A stretch of DNA of 6,822 nt from Pediococcus sp. (GTDB lineage Bacteria > Bacillota > Bacilli > Lactobacillales > Lactobacillaceae), in NCBI GenBank assembly GCA_022712335.1, contig JALAGR010000007.1:1-6822 (forward strand), given 5' to 3'. A program made the translations under genes and the position numbers. The notes below the pieces were generated by a model. The model saw only the letters and a list, made by a program, of their open reading frames with translations. It made no database searches and was not told where the DNA came from. This document shows, in pieces, positions 1 through 5,753 of the stretch (position 1 is its first letter; each line of letters starts with the position of its first letter).

Positions 1-1
1 C

Positions 2-835
2 ATGGGGGCTCAACTAACTCATGTTGTAGGAAACGAAAGTGGTTATGACTATATTTGGAATGGTGATGCATGGAAAAAACATGCGCCCATCCTGTTCCCA
101 GCAATTGGTAAATCTAATAATGATGAATACGTGATTGATGGCACAACATACCATATGCTTCAACACGGATTTGCACGTGACTTTGATTGGCAAAAGGTTA
201 ATCAAGCAGAAAATCGAGTAATGTTAGAACTAAAATCAAATGCGAAAACGAAAGAATTGTTCCCATTTGATTTCACGCTCCAAGTTGAATACAAATTGGA
301 TAGAAATCAGCTTTTAATTGGCTATCGTGTAATCAATAATGATACAAAATTAATGCCTTACGCGTTAGGTTCACACCCAGCTTTCAATCTTCCGATTGAT
401 GATGATGGAGTTTTTGAAGATTACAGCTTAACTTTTGGACCAAAGCAAAAACAAGTTAAAAAATTGGGAGTGAATCCCGTTCCTTTCCGTGATGGAACAG
501 AAGCTCCTTTTAATCAAGTTAAAGATAGTGAATTAGCGTTAAATCATGAAATGTTTGACGATGGTTTGATTATTTTAAATGCAAAGAAAATCGAAAATGT
601 TACATTACATTCAGAACAAACAGCACATGAGGTTAAATTGAACATCAAACAGTTCCCATACTTAACATTGTGGGCGATGGAGCATCAAGCTCAACCATTC
701 CTATGTATTGAACCATTTGCGGGTCTACCAGATCAGGCGAATGATCAACCAACGGATTGGAACAACAAAAAAGGAAATAACTTACTTGAAGCTGGTGAAA
801 GCCACACATTCGAATATGGGATTGAATTTAAATAG
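2..835 (+). CDS. Aldose 1-epimerase family protein (LacX-like), 5' end cut by window
   Basis: Probable cytoplasmic aldose 1-epimerase (galactose mutarotase-like), which interconverts the alpha and beta anomers of a hexose. The visible 277 residues show the family landmarks in order: PILFPAIGK (29-37), HGFARD (55-60, His55), GSHPAFNLP (123-131, His125), CIEPFAGLPD (235-244, with Glu237 the likely general base) and KGNNLLEAGES (257-267). The two histidines and the glutamate match the known catalytic set of galactose mutarotases. The first visible Met lies inside the GAQLT motif that normally sits about 15-20 residues into LacX-type proteins, so this ATG is very likely internal and the true start lies left of the window. 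The reading frame ends at TAG 833-835. A long hairpin follows. The exact sugar cannot be told; LacX-type members are often of undefined specificity. Confidence 0.88.
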   Translation: MGAQLTHVVGNESGYDYIWNGDAWKKHAPILFPAIGKSNNDEYVIDGTTYHMLQHGFARDFDWQKVNQAENRVMLELKSNAKTKELFPFDFTLQVEYKLDRNQLLIGYRVINNDTKLMPYALGSHPAFNLPIDDDGVFEDYSLTFGPKQKQVKKLGVNPVPFRDGTEAPFNQVKDSELALNHEMFDDGLIILNAKKIENVTLHSEQTAHEVKLNIKQFPYLTLWAMEHQAQPFLCIEPFAGLPDQANDQPTDWNNKKGNNLLEAGESHTFEYGIEFK

Positions 836-853
836 AGTTAGATAAAGTAACAT

Positions 854-929
854 AAAAAGGCGTCAGGCTTCGACAACTAGTGCATCAGGAAAAAACTGAC
901 GTGACTAGATCGATCAACCTAGCCTTTTT
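854..929 (+). terminator. Long imperfect hairpin, probable terminator or leader attenuator
   Basis: The outer stem is AAAAAGGC (854-861) paired with GCCTTTTT (922-929). Inside it, AGG 865-867 pairs with CCT 918-920, TCGA 870-873 with TCGA 910-913, CTAGT 877-881 with ACTAG 904-908, and TCAG 885-888 with CTGA 896-899 around a GAAAAAA loop. The A run on one side and T run on the other would let it work as a terminator in either direction. It follows the epimerase stop by 18 bases and ends 20 bases before the esterase start, so it could terminate the first gene, act in the leader of the second, or both. The T run is only five long and the stem is interrupted, so strong termination is not certain. 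Confidence 0.6.
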
Positions 930-949
930 GATTTAGTGAGGTTGGATGG

Positions 950-2458
950 ATGGAGAGTTTCAAATTAGGTGTCGATCAAATTTTTTCAGATAATATGGTG
1001 CTACCCGTGGGAAAATCGTTTCAAATTAGTGGCACGGGGATTGCGGGTTCGACCGTAAAAGTGGCGATTGGCGAAAATGTTCAACGTGCAATTGTTAAAA
1101 GAAATGGGGAGTGGCTTTGCCGATTTGCGCCAATCACCGACACGCGAAGTTCATTTGAAGTTCAAATTGAAGATTCGCAACATCAAATCACGTTGAAAAA
1201 TGTACGATTTGGTCGCGTGATTTTAATGGCTGGTCAGTCAAATGTTGGTTTTCGGATGGCACAAGATCAAGATGTTGAAATTGAGACTGAACACTTTACG
1301 TTGAAAAATGTAGCGTATTATAACGTTCCACAACCATCTTTTTACTTTCGAAATGGCAGGGTGGAAGTTTATCAATCCAATGCAACTCATTGGCATCAGC
1401 TGAAACAGTCTAATCTAGGACATGTTTCAGCAATGGCATTTTATGCAGCTAAAAAATTAATTGAAGAAAATCCACAAACACCGGTCGGAATCGTTTGTTG
1501 TACTAAAGATGGAGCATTAGCTCCCACGTGGTTATCAGAAACGACACTTCGAAACCATGTAGAATTAAAGGAGGCGGTGGTACGTCCTTTTGATGAACGG
1601 TTAAAAAATACACCAAATCACGAATTTGAAGAAGAGGTAAAATTGTACCGGCAAAAAGTTCAGCGCCATAATCGGCGGATGTATAACTTTATGAAGGATA
1701 ATCCTACGGTCCCATTAGGAATGGCACTTAATATTGTGGGGCAAACACCGTGGCCACCACCAGTTACACCAGATAGTTATTTAAAGCCAGGAAGTTTATT
1801 TAAAGAGATGGTGCTGAAATTCAAAAACTATACATTCAATCAGGTGATTTGGTATCAGGGTGAAACTGATACTGAGATTAGTGGACTTTATGATGAGTTG
1901 CTCACAGGAATTATTAATGATTGGCGACAAGCTTTTCAGGACTATTCACTCCCATTTTATATCGTGCAATTACCCAAATATGCGAGCGTACCACGTAATG
2001 CGTGGGCTGAAATCCGGCAACAACAACTGAAAGTAGCACACATATTGGCAGAGGTTCATTTAGTTTCGATTACCGATACTGGAGAACTCTACAATCCACA
2101 TCCAATTACCAAACAAGTAGCTGGAACACGCTTAGGACGCATCTTGGCAGGGACGACTTATACTGACACGCCAGTTTTTGATCGAATGCTTCGGAATGAA
2201 GGTAAATGCTACCTTAAATTTAAGTTCGTCCAGCAAATTCATGCCACACAAAGTTGTCGAATCGAGGGATTAGTACACAACCATTGGCAGTCAATCGAAG
2301 CTGAAATCATAGGAAACGAAATTTTGGTGGAATTTCCAGAGGGGACCACTCAGGCCCGCTATGGATATAGTAATGCTCCGACATTGACACTATATAATGA
2401 ACAAGACGATCCGATTGCACCGTTTATTATTGAACTAGAGTATGGAAACTTAATTTAG
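950..2458 (+). CDS. Sialate O-acetylesterase-family SGNH esterase (cytoplasmic)
   Basis: A 502-residue esterase predicted to remove O-acetyl groups from a sugar. The N-terminal part has the family's beta-domain signature FSDNMVLP (12-19) and a GEW turn (53-55). The catalytic domain has GQSN (95-98, nucleophile Ser97), VSAMAFYAAKKL (159-170), the strongly conserved WYQGETD (301-307), and a late block TDTGELYNPHP (375-385) with candidate catalytic His384, followed by TKQVAGTRL. The C-terminal ARYGYSN...LYN pattern (469-483) is also typical of the family. There is no signal peptide or membrane segment, so it should act inside the cell on an imported substrate, unlike secreted homologues. ATG 950 is chosen because GAGG (938-941) sits 8 bases upstream; ATG 946 is in another frame. 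No clear promoter of its own is visible. Acetyl-sugar identity (sialic acid, acetylated xylo- or other oligosaccharide) is not resolved. Confidence 0.85.
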   Translation: MESFKLGVDQIFSDNMVLPVGKSFQISGTGIAGSTVKVAIGENVQRAIVKRNGEWLCRFAPITDTRSSFEVQIEDSQHQITLKNVRFGRVILMAGQSNVGFRMAQDQDVEIETEHFTLKNVAYYNVPQPSFYFRNGRVEVYQSNATHWHQLKQSNLGHVSAMAFYAAKKLIEENPQTPVGIVCCTKDGALAPTWLSETTLRNHVELKEAVVRPFDERLKNTPNHEFEEEVKLYRQKVQRHNRRMYNFMKDNPTVPLGMALNIVGQTPWPPPVTPDSYLKPGSLFKEMVLKFKNYTFNQVIWYQGETDTEISGLYDELLTGIINDWRQAFQDYSLPFYIVQLPKYASVPRNAWAEIRQQQLKVAHILAEVHLVSITDTGELYNPHPITKQVAGTRLGRILAGTTYTDTPVFDRMLRNEGKCYLKFKFVQQIHATQSCRIEGLVHNHWQSIEAEIIGNEILVEFPEGTTQARYGYSNAPTLTLYNEQDDPIAPFIIELEYGNLI

Positions 2459-2461
2459 ATT

Positions 2462-2495
2462 AAAAACTTTGATTTGAAAAAATCAAAGTTTTTTT
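2462..2495 (+). terminator. Rho-independent terminator after the esterase gene
   Basis: A perfect 14-bp stem, AAAAACTTTGATTT (2462-2475) with AAATCAAAGTTTTT (2480-2493), closes a GAAA tetraloop (2476-2479) and runs into seven T residues (2489-2495). It begins three bases after the esterase stop codon and separates that gene from the PTS operon. Confidence 0.93.
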
Positions 2496-2504
2496 GTCGT
2501 CATT

Positions 2505-2516
2505 TTTGTATACAAA
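2505..2516. promoter_or_regulatory. Perfect palindrome TTTGTATACAAA, candidate operator
   Basis: A 12-bp perfect inverted repeat lying just past the esterase terminator. TTGTA/TACAA palindromes of this form resemble operators known for GntR-family sugar regulators such as TreR and AraR. It overlaps by two bases the 8-bp palindrome AACCGGTT (2515-2522), whose central CG is a trait of LacI-family sites. It lies about 150 bases upstream of the identified promoter, so if functional it would be an upstream or looping site, or serve an unrecognised promoter. Confidence 0.4.
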
Positions 2517-2665
2517 CCGGTTCTAAAATGTTTACAAAATGTGATCGCGAAACGCGGGAGATGGTGGTAAAAATTATTGTATTTCATGACCTATACCAAA
2601 ACCACGAGATGAAGAAAAAGTGGGTTAAGTGCTGGTAAAAGTGGATTTGTAACGATGGTTCCATG

Positions 2666-2694
2666 TTGACAAACTGGTACCAACCAGTCATAAT
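2666..2694 (+). promoter_or_regulatory. Sigma-A-type promoter of the PTS operon
   Basis: A perfect -35 hexamer TTGACA (2666-2671) is followed by a 17-base spacer and the -10 hexamer CATAAT (2689-2694, five of six bases matching TATAAT). Transcription would begin near 2700-2703, leaving a leader of roughly 90 bases before the EIIA start codon. It is the only convincing promoter seen between the esterase terminator and the PTS genes. Confidence 0.8.
2673..2688. promoter_or_regulatory. Operator-like inverted repeat ACTGGT-ACCA-ACCAGT in the promoter spacer
   Basis: Perfect 6-bp arms ACTGGT (2673-2678) and ACCAGT (2683-2688) flank a 4-base spacer, and the repeat fills almost the whole gap between the -35 and -10 boxes. 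A protein bound here would block RNA polymerase. The ACTGGT/ACCAGT form resembles operators of GntR/HutC-family sugar regulators (NagR/DasR-like sites contain TGGTCTAGACCA). The regulator gene is not in the window, so its identity is inferred from site form only. Confidence 0.65.
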
Positions 2695-2702
2695 ATGAAA
2701 TG

Positions 2703-2723
2703 AGCTGATATAGTTTATCAGCT
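2703..2723 (+). promoter_or_regulatory. 5'-UTR stem-loop at the start of the PTS transcript
   Basis: An 8-bp perfect stem, AGCTGATA (2703-2710) with TATCAGCT (2716-2723), closes the 5-base loop TAGTT. It falls at or within a few bases of the predicted transcription start, so it could protect the mRNA 5' end. As DNA it is also a palindrome that a regulator could bind. There is no T run after it, so it is not a terminator. Confidence 0.5.
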
Positions 2724-2740
2724 GTTTATTTACAGGTGTT

Positions 2741-2754
2741 TGTAAGCGGATACA
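2741..2754. promoter_or_regulatory. Candidate cre (CcpA) site TGTAAGCGGATACA
   Basis: It matches the Gram-positive cre consensus TGWAANCGNTNWCA at every defined position except one (A instead of T at position 10). It sits about 40 bases downstream of the predicted transcription start, where CcpA could act as a roadblock, consistent with carbon catabolite repression of a sugar PTS. The flanks extend the symmetry to TTTGTA (2739-2744) and TACAAA (2751-2756) around a central CG, so another LacI-family repressor is an alternative ligand. Confidence 0.6.
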
Positions 2755-2779
2755 AAAAACCGCTGCGAATTCCAGGGAT

Positions 2780-2785
2780 GGAGGA
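2780..2785 (+). promoter_or_regulatory. Ribosome binding site GGAGGA deciding the EIIA start
   Basis: GGAGGA ends 7 bases before ATG 2793. The reading frame is open upstream as far as a GTG at 2736, but that region is the cre-like site and leader, and ATG 2778 overlaps this Shine-Dalgarno sequence. The site therefore fixes translation at 2793. Confidence 0.85.
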
Positions 2786-2792
2786 ATGTTAC

Positions 2793-3188
2793 ATGAGATT
2801 ATTGTTAATGAGTCACGGAAATATGGCGATTGAAACCTTAGGGAGTGCTGAGATGATTCTCGGACCAATTGATAATATGAAGGCGATTGGATTACAGCCT
2901 AATCAAGGTCCAGAAGATTTACAAGCAGCTGCTGAGGAATTTATCAACGACAATCCAAACAACGAAAAGACGATGATTGCGGTTGATTTATTAGGTGGAA
3001 CACCTTCGAATGTCGTTGTACGTTTAATGGCTGAGCATCCAGAACTTGAAGTGGTTAGTGGTTTGAACCTACCGATGGTGATTGGTTTTGCAAATCAAGT
3101 AATGATGGGGATGGAAGTAAGTAAGCAATCAGTGATTGATGAAGCACAAAATGGAATCGTTGATGTGAACGCAAGATTAAACGGATAG
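2793..3188 (+). CDS. PTS mannose/fructose/sorbose-family EIIA component
   Basis: A 131-residue cytoplasmic phosphocarrier that takes phosphate from HPr and passes it to the EIIB unit of a mannose-family permease. The N-terminus MRLLLMSHGNMA carries the phospho-accepting His8 in the usual SHG context. Further family blocks are DLLGGTPSN (65-73) and GLNLPMVIGFANQ (90-102). The length fits a free-standing EIIA domain, so A and B are separate proteins here rather than a fused EIIAB as in E. coli ManX. It is the first gene of the operon and its stop is only six bases before the start of the glycosidase-like gene. Substrate specificity cannot be read from EIIA. Confidence 0.95.
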   Translation: MRLLLMSHGNMAIETLGSAEMILGPIDNMKAIGLQPNQGPEDLQAAAEEFINDNPNNEKTMIAVDLLGGTPSNVVVRLMAEHPELEVVSGLNLPMVIGFANQVMMGMEVSKQSVIDEAQNGIVDVNARLNG

Positions 3189-3194
3189 GAGATC

Positions 3195-5216
3195 ATGAAA
3201 ACTTACCAGTATTCATTAAGATTCGCGATTGATCCATTCAATTGGGATGATGAAAGAGAGTCTAAGTTAATCCGATTTTGTAAAGAGGCTCGGATTGACA
3301 ACGTCGTTTTTTTCATCAACCCAGAAGAATTGAATCAAGGACATCCGACAGTTAAACAAGTCAGAGAGCATTGGTTACCGACGATTACGCGAGTTTCAGG
3401 GAAGCTAACTGAAATTGGTGTAACAACAAGTTTGAACCCTTGGACGACGTTGATGCATAGTGATCGAGGGCAAAAAGTAAATCCAGCGTTAGGATTTAAA
3501 ACGATGGTTGATTATCAAGGACAGCAGTCAGAATCAATTGCCTGTCCAGCAGATTCTAAGTGGATTGACTATATTGCAACCATTTACGGAGAATATGCCA
3601 AACTTCAACCGAAAGAATTATGGTTGGAAGACGATTTTCGTCATTATAACCATACCCCAATTAAGTTAGCGTGCTTTTGTAAACGACATATGGAAATTTA
3701 TTCTGAAATGTTGAAACGACAAGTAACGCGTGCGGAATTTGTTCAGAAAATGTTGCAACCCGGAGAACCAACTCCAGAAAGAATCGTGTACCTTAGCGTT
3801 GCCAGGGCAGAAATGAAGCAGGTGGCCCATGCAATACAAAAGACAGTAGCAAAGGTTTCTCCTACAACTAGAGTGGGCTTAATGAGTTCGTTTCCAGAAT
3901 GGCATGCAGTTGAGGGGCGCGATTGGGATGGATTATTTGATGAACTATCGGGGGACCATCGGCGAGTTAGTCGTCCACATTTACCAGCATATAACGAGAT
4001 TTCTCCGTTGCAATATTCACGAGTTTTTGAACGCTATTCTAGGGTTACAGCTGAATTGGTCGGAAAAAATTCGGATGTATATCCCGAATTAGAAAGTTAT
4101 ATGTATTCGCCATTTGTTAAATCGAAATTGTTTACTAAATTGCAATTAGAAAGTACGCAAATGCTGGGTGCGACGGGGATTTTACTTAACTTGTTTGACA
4201 TGATGGGAAATGGAATCGACGAATCATATGGTTACGCAAAGTTACTGGCGCAATCAAAAAAATTAATGAATCTGGGAGTTCAACATCGTTTGGATGTGAG
4301 TCAATTTGACGGTGTCAAAGTTCTAATATCACAGGATGCAGCATTTAATATCCAAACTGTGGAGGGCAAAAAACCAGAAGAACTCTTACCTAAAGAGGAC
4401 AGTTGGTTAGCACTTCTAGGAACTTTGGGGATTGCATGCAAGCCGGAGAAATGGACGGCCAAAAGTCATTTTGAAGGTGAGACTTTAGCGGTTAGTGGTC
4501 AATTTTTAAATAACTTGGCTGATCAGCAAATCGAAGAGTTAATTAAAAAGAATGTGGTGTTGTTAGACGGTGAAAGTGTTCAGATTTTGTTTGAAAGATC
4601 GCAGTTGAGAGAATTGATTGGAGCCAAAGAGCTTGAAATCAAGCGAGCACGTACGAATTATCAATCATACGAGCAAATTGATGAAATGACGATCAATGGA
4701 ATTAAAAATCCGCGTGTCACAATGCTTCAGCATACTGGTGATTACTATAAGATCGTCTACGACGATTCAAAACCAGTCGAAGTTTTGTCGAATGCGTACA
4801 GCGCGAAGGCGGAAAAATTAGGTCCAGTAATGGCCATTGTTAATGGGCAAACGGTTATTTTACCAATGAATACTGATCCAAAATATGGTTGGGAATCGCA
4901 ATATTATTCAATTAAGGAACAGCTTTTAAAACATATTTTAAATAAGACCACGAGTTTGGATTACGTAGTCGAAATGCCGGGAACCAAGCTCACGGCTTCT
5001 TCAAATCAGACCGTGCTTTCAAACTTTACAATTGATGATCAAGAACAGATTCAGATTCACCTCACTAAAACTAAACAACTGCAAGATTGGAAACTTTACT
5101 ACCACGTAGGCGTTGAAGTTCAATCGCTACAAATTAAACCAGAGTGGATTAGAAATGATGTATTAACCATCCCGTATCAGCTAAAAGGCTTAGAAACAGT
5201 AATTTTATTAGCATAG
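3195..5216 (+). CDS. Putative intracellular glycoside hydrolase, GH42-like layout, family not recognised
   Basis: A 673-residue protein that I cannot place in a named family with certainty. Residues 1 to about 365 look like a TIM-barrel glycosidase: WLEDDFRHYNH (143-153) with acidic Glu145/Asp146/Asp147 and a CFC motif (160-162), then YPELESYMYSP (296-306) with Glu298/Glu300 as candidates for the second catalytic acid. Residues about 370-480 resemble the Rossmann-like trimerisation domain of GH42 beta-galactosidases (VSGQFLNNLADQQIEELI, then VVLLDGE, then LRELIGA). The remainder, about 500-673, looks like a beta-rich C-terminal domain. There is no signal peptide or membrane segment, so it should act in the cytosol. 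ATG 3195 follows AGGAG (3187-3191) by only three bases, and that motif overlaps the EIIA stop, suggesting translational coupling. Its place between EIIA and EIIB argues that it cleaves the sugar, probably phosphorylated, imported by this PTS. The reaction is inferred. Confidence 0.7.
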   Translation: MKTYQYSLRFAIDPFNWDDERESKLIRFCKEARIDNVVFFINPEELNQGHPTVKQVREHWLPTITRVSGKLTEIGVTTSLNPWTTLMHSDRGQKVNPALGFKTMVDYQGQQSESIACPADSKWIDYIATIYGEYAKLQPKELWLEDDFRHYNHTPIKLACFCKRHMEIYSEMLKRQVTRAEFVQKMLQPGEPTPERIVYLSVARAEMKQVAHAIQKTVAKVSPTTRVGLMSSFPEWHAVEGRDWDGLFDELSGDHRRVSRPHLPAYNEISPLQYSRVFERYSRVTAELVGKNSDVYPELESYMYSPFVKSKLFTKLQLESTQMLGATGILLNLFDMMGNGIDESYGYAKLLAQSKKLMNLGVQHRLDVSQFDGVKVLISQDAAFNIQTVEGKKPEELLPKEDSWLALLGTLGIACKPEKWTAKSHFEGETLAVSGQFLNNLADQQIEELIKKNVVLLDGESVQILFERSQLRELIGAKELEIKRARTNYQSYEQIDEMTINGIKNPRVTMLQHTGDYYKIVYDDSKPVEVLSNAYSAKAEKLGPVMAIVNGQTVILPMNTDPKYGWESQYYSIKEQLLKHILNKTTSLDYVVEMPGTKLTASSNQTVLSNFTIDDQEQIQIHLTKTKQLQDWKLYYHVGVEVQSLQIKPEWIRNDVLTIPYQLKGLETVILLA

Positions 5217-5228
5217 TTTTAAAAAGAT

Positions 5229-5235
5229 AAAGGAG
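5229..5235 (+). promoter_or_regulatory. Ribosome binding site AAAGGAG deciding the EIIB start
   Basis: AAAGGAG ends 8 bases before ATG 5244. An in-frame GTG at 5235 overlaps the last base of this motif and so cannot use it, which supports the ATG start. Confidence 0.8.
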
Positions 5236-5243
5236 TGAGTAGT

Positions 5244-5738
5244 ATGACAATTTCAGCAGTACGAATTGATGGTCGTTTAATTCATGGCCAAGTAGCCAAT
5301 CTGTGGACGACCAAGCTCGGTGTAACAAGAATTATGGTTGTTGATGACAAGGTTGCTGCAAGTGATATCGAAAAATCAGGTTTGAAACTTGCGCGTCCAG
5401 CTGGCATCGATCTTAGTGTTCTACCAGAAAAAGTGGCTGCCGATCATATCAATCGTGGCGGTTATGATTCGCAAAAAGTATTTATCGTTGTTAGACGTCC
5501 TCAAGTATTACTCGACCTCGTTAATGATGGTGTGAAATTAGAAACCATCAACGTGGGTAACATGTCACAAACTGATGAAACAACTCAAATCACAAACTCA
5601 ATCAATGTTGTTCAAGATGATGTGGATACATTTAAGGCTCTTCACGAAAAAGGAATTAAGATTACACAACAAATGGTTCCTGGTGATCAAGCAAATGATT
5701 TCATGGAAATCTTGAAAAAATTTGATGCGAAAAAATAA
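5244..5738 (+). CDS. PTS mannose/fructose/sorbose-family EIIB component
   Basis: A 164-residue cytoplasmic phosphotransferase that accepts phosphate from EIIA and donates it to the sugar moving through EIIC/EIID. The N-terminal RIDGRLIHGQVANLW (7-21) is the family active-site signature, with phospho-His14. INVGNMSQT (102-110) matches the second conserved family loop. Length is normal for a free EIIB. The gene follows the glycosidase-like gene after 27 bases with no terminator and precedes EIIC by 15 bases. The usual DD in the active-site motif is DG here (Asp9-Gly10), a common variation. Confidence 0.95.
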   Translation: MTISAVRIDGRLIHGQVANLWTTKLGVTRIMVVDDKVAASDIEKSGLKLARPAGIDLSVLPEKVAADHINRGGYDSQKVFIVVRRPQVLLDLVNDGVKLETINVGNMSQTDETTQITNSINVVQDDVDTFKALHEKGIKITQQMVPGDQANDFMEILKKFDAKK

Positions 5739-5753
5739 GAAGGAGGCGTTCTT

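Larger units (their letters stand above)
2496..2792 (+). promoter_or_regulatory. Intergenic control region of the PTS operon
   Basis: About 300 bases without a convincing gene. Its promoter-proximal part holds a sigma-A promoter, an inverted repeat within the promoter spacer, a 5'-UTR hairpin and a cre-like site, each listed separately. Its upstream part holds a perfect palindrome and an AACCGGTT motif. From about 2541 to 2655 I see only weak features: a CGCGAAACGCG inverted repeat near 2547-2557 and two similar stretches reading TGGTAAAA. No small ORF with a good ribosome binding site was found there. The length and density of palindromes suggest control by more than one regulator. Confidence 0.75.

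Noticed and set aside
14..205. 63-residue reverse-strand ORF
   Set aside because: It lies wholly within the epimerase gene on the opposite strand, has no ribosome binding site or recognisable motif, and the + strand frame is clearly coding.
854..929. Riboswitch or T-box leader
   Set aside because: The element is a single interrupted hairpin with no T-box sequence, specifier loop or known riboswitch core.
2736..2792. GTG-initiated N-terminal extension of EIIA
   Set aside because: It would add 19 residues absent from the family and encode the cre-like site and Shine-Dalgarno sequence; ATG 2793 has an ideal ribosome binding site.
2496..2792. Sigma-54 promoter with LevR-type control, common for mannose-family PTS operons
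   Set aside because: I looked for a TGGCAC-N5-TTGC type -24/-12 element and saw none, whereas a good sigma-A promoter is present.
2584..2868. 94-residue reverse-strand ORF across the PTS promoter
   Set aside because: It overlaps the promoter, the operator-like repeat, the leader and the start of EIIA, shows no family features and has no convincing ribosome binding site.
3904..4092. 62-residue + strand ORF inside the glycosidase-like gene
   Set aside because: Out-of-frame shadow with no ribosome binding site or motif.
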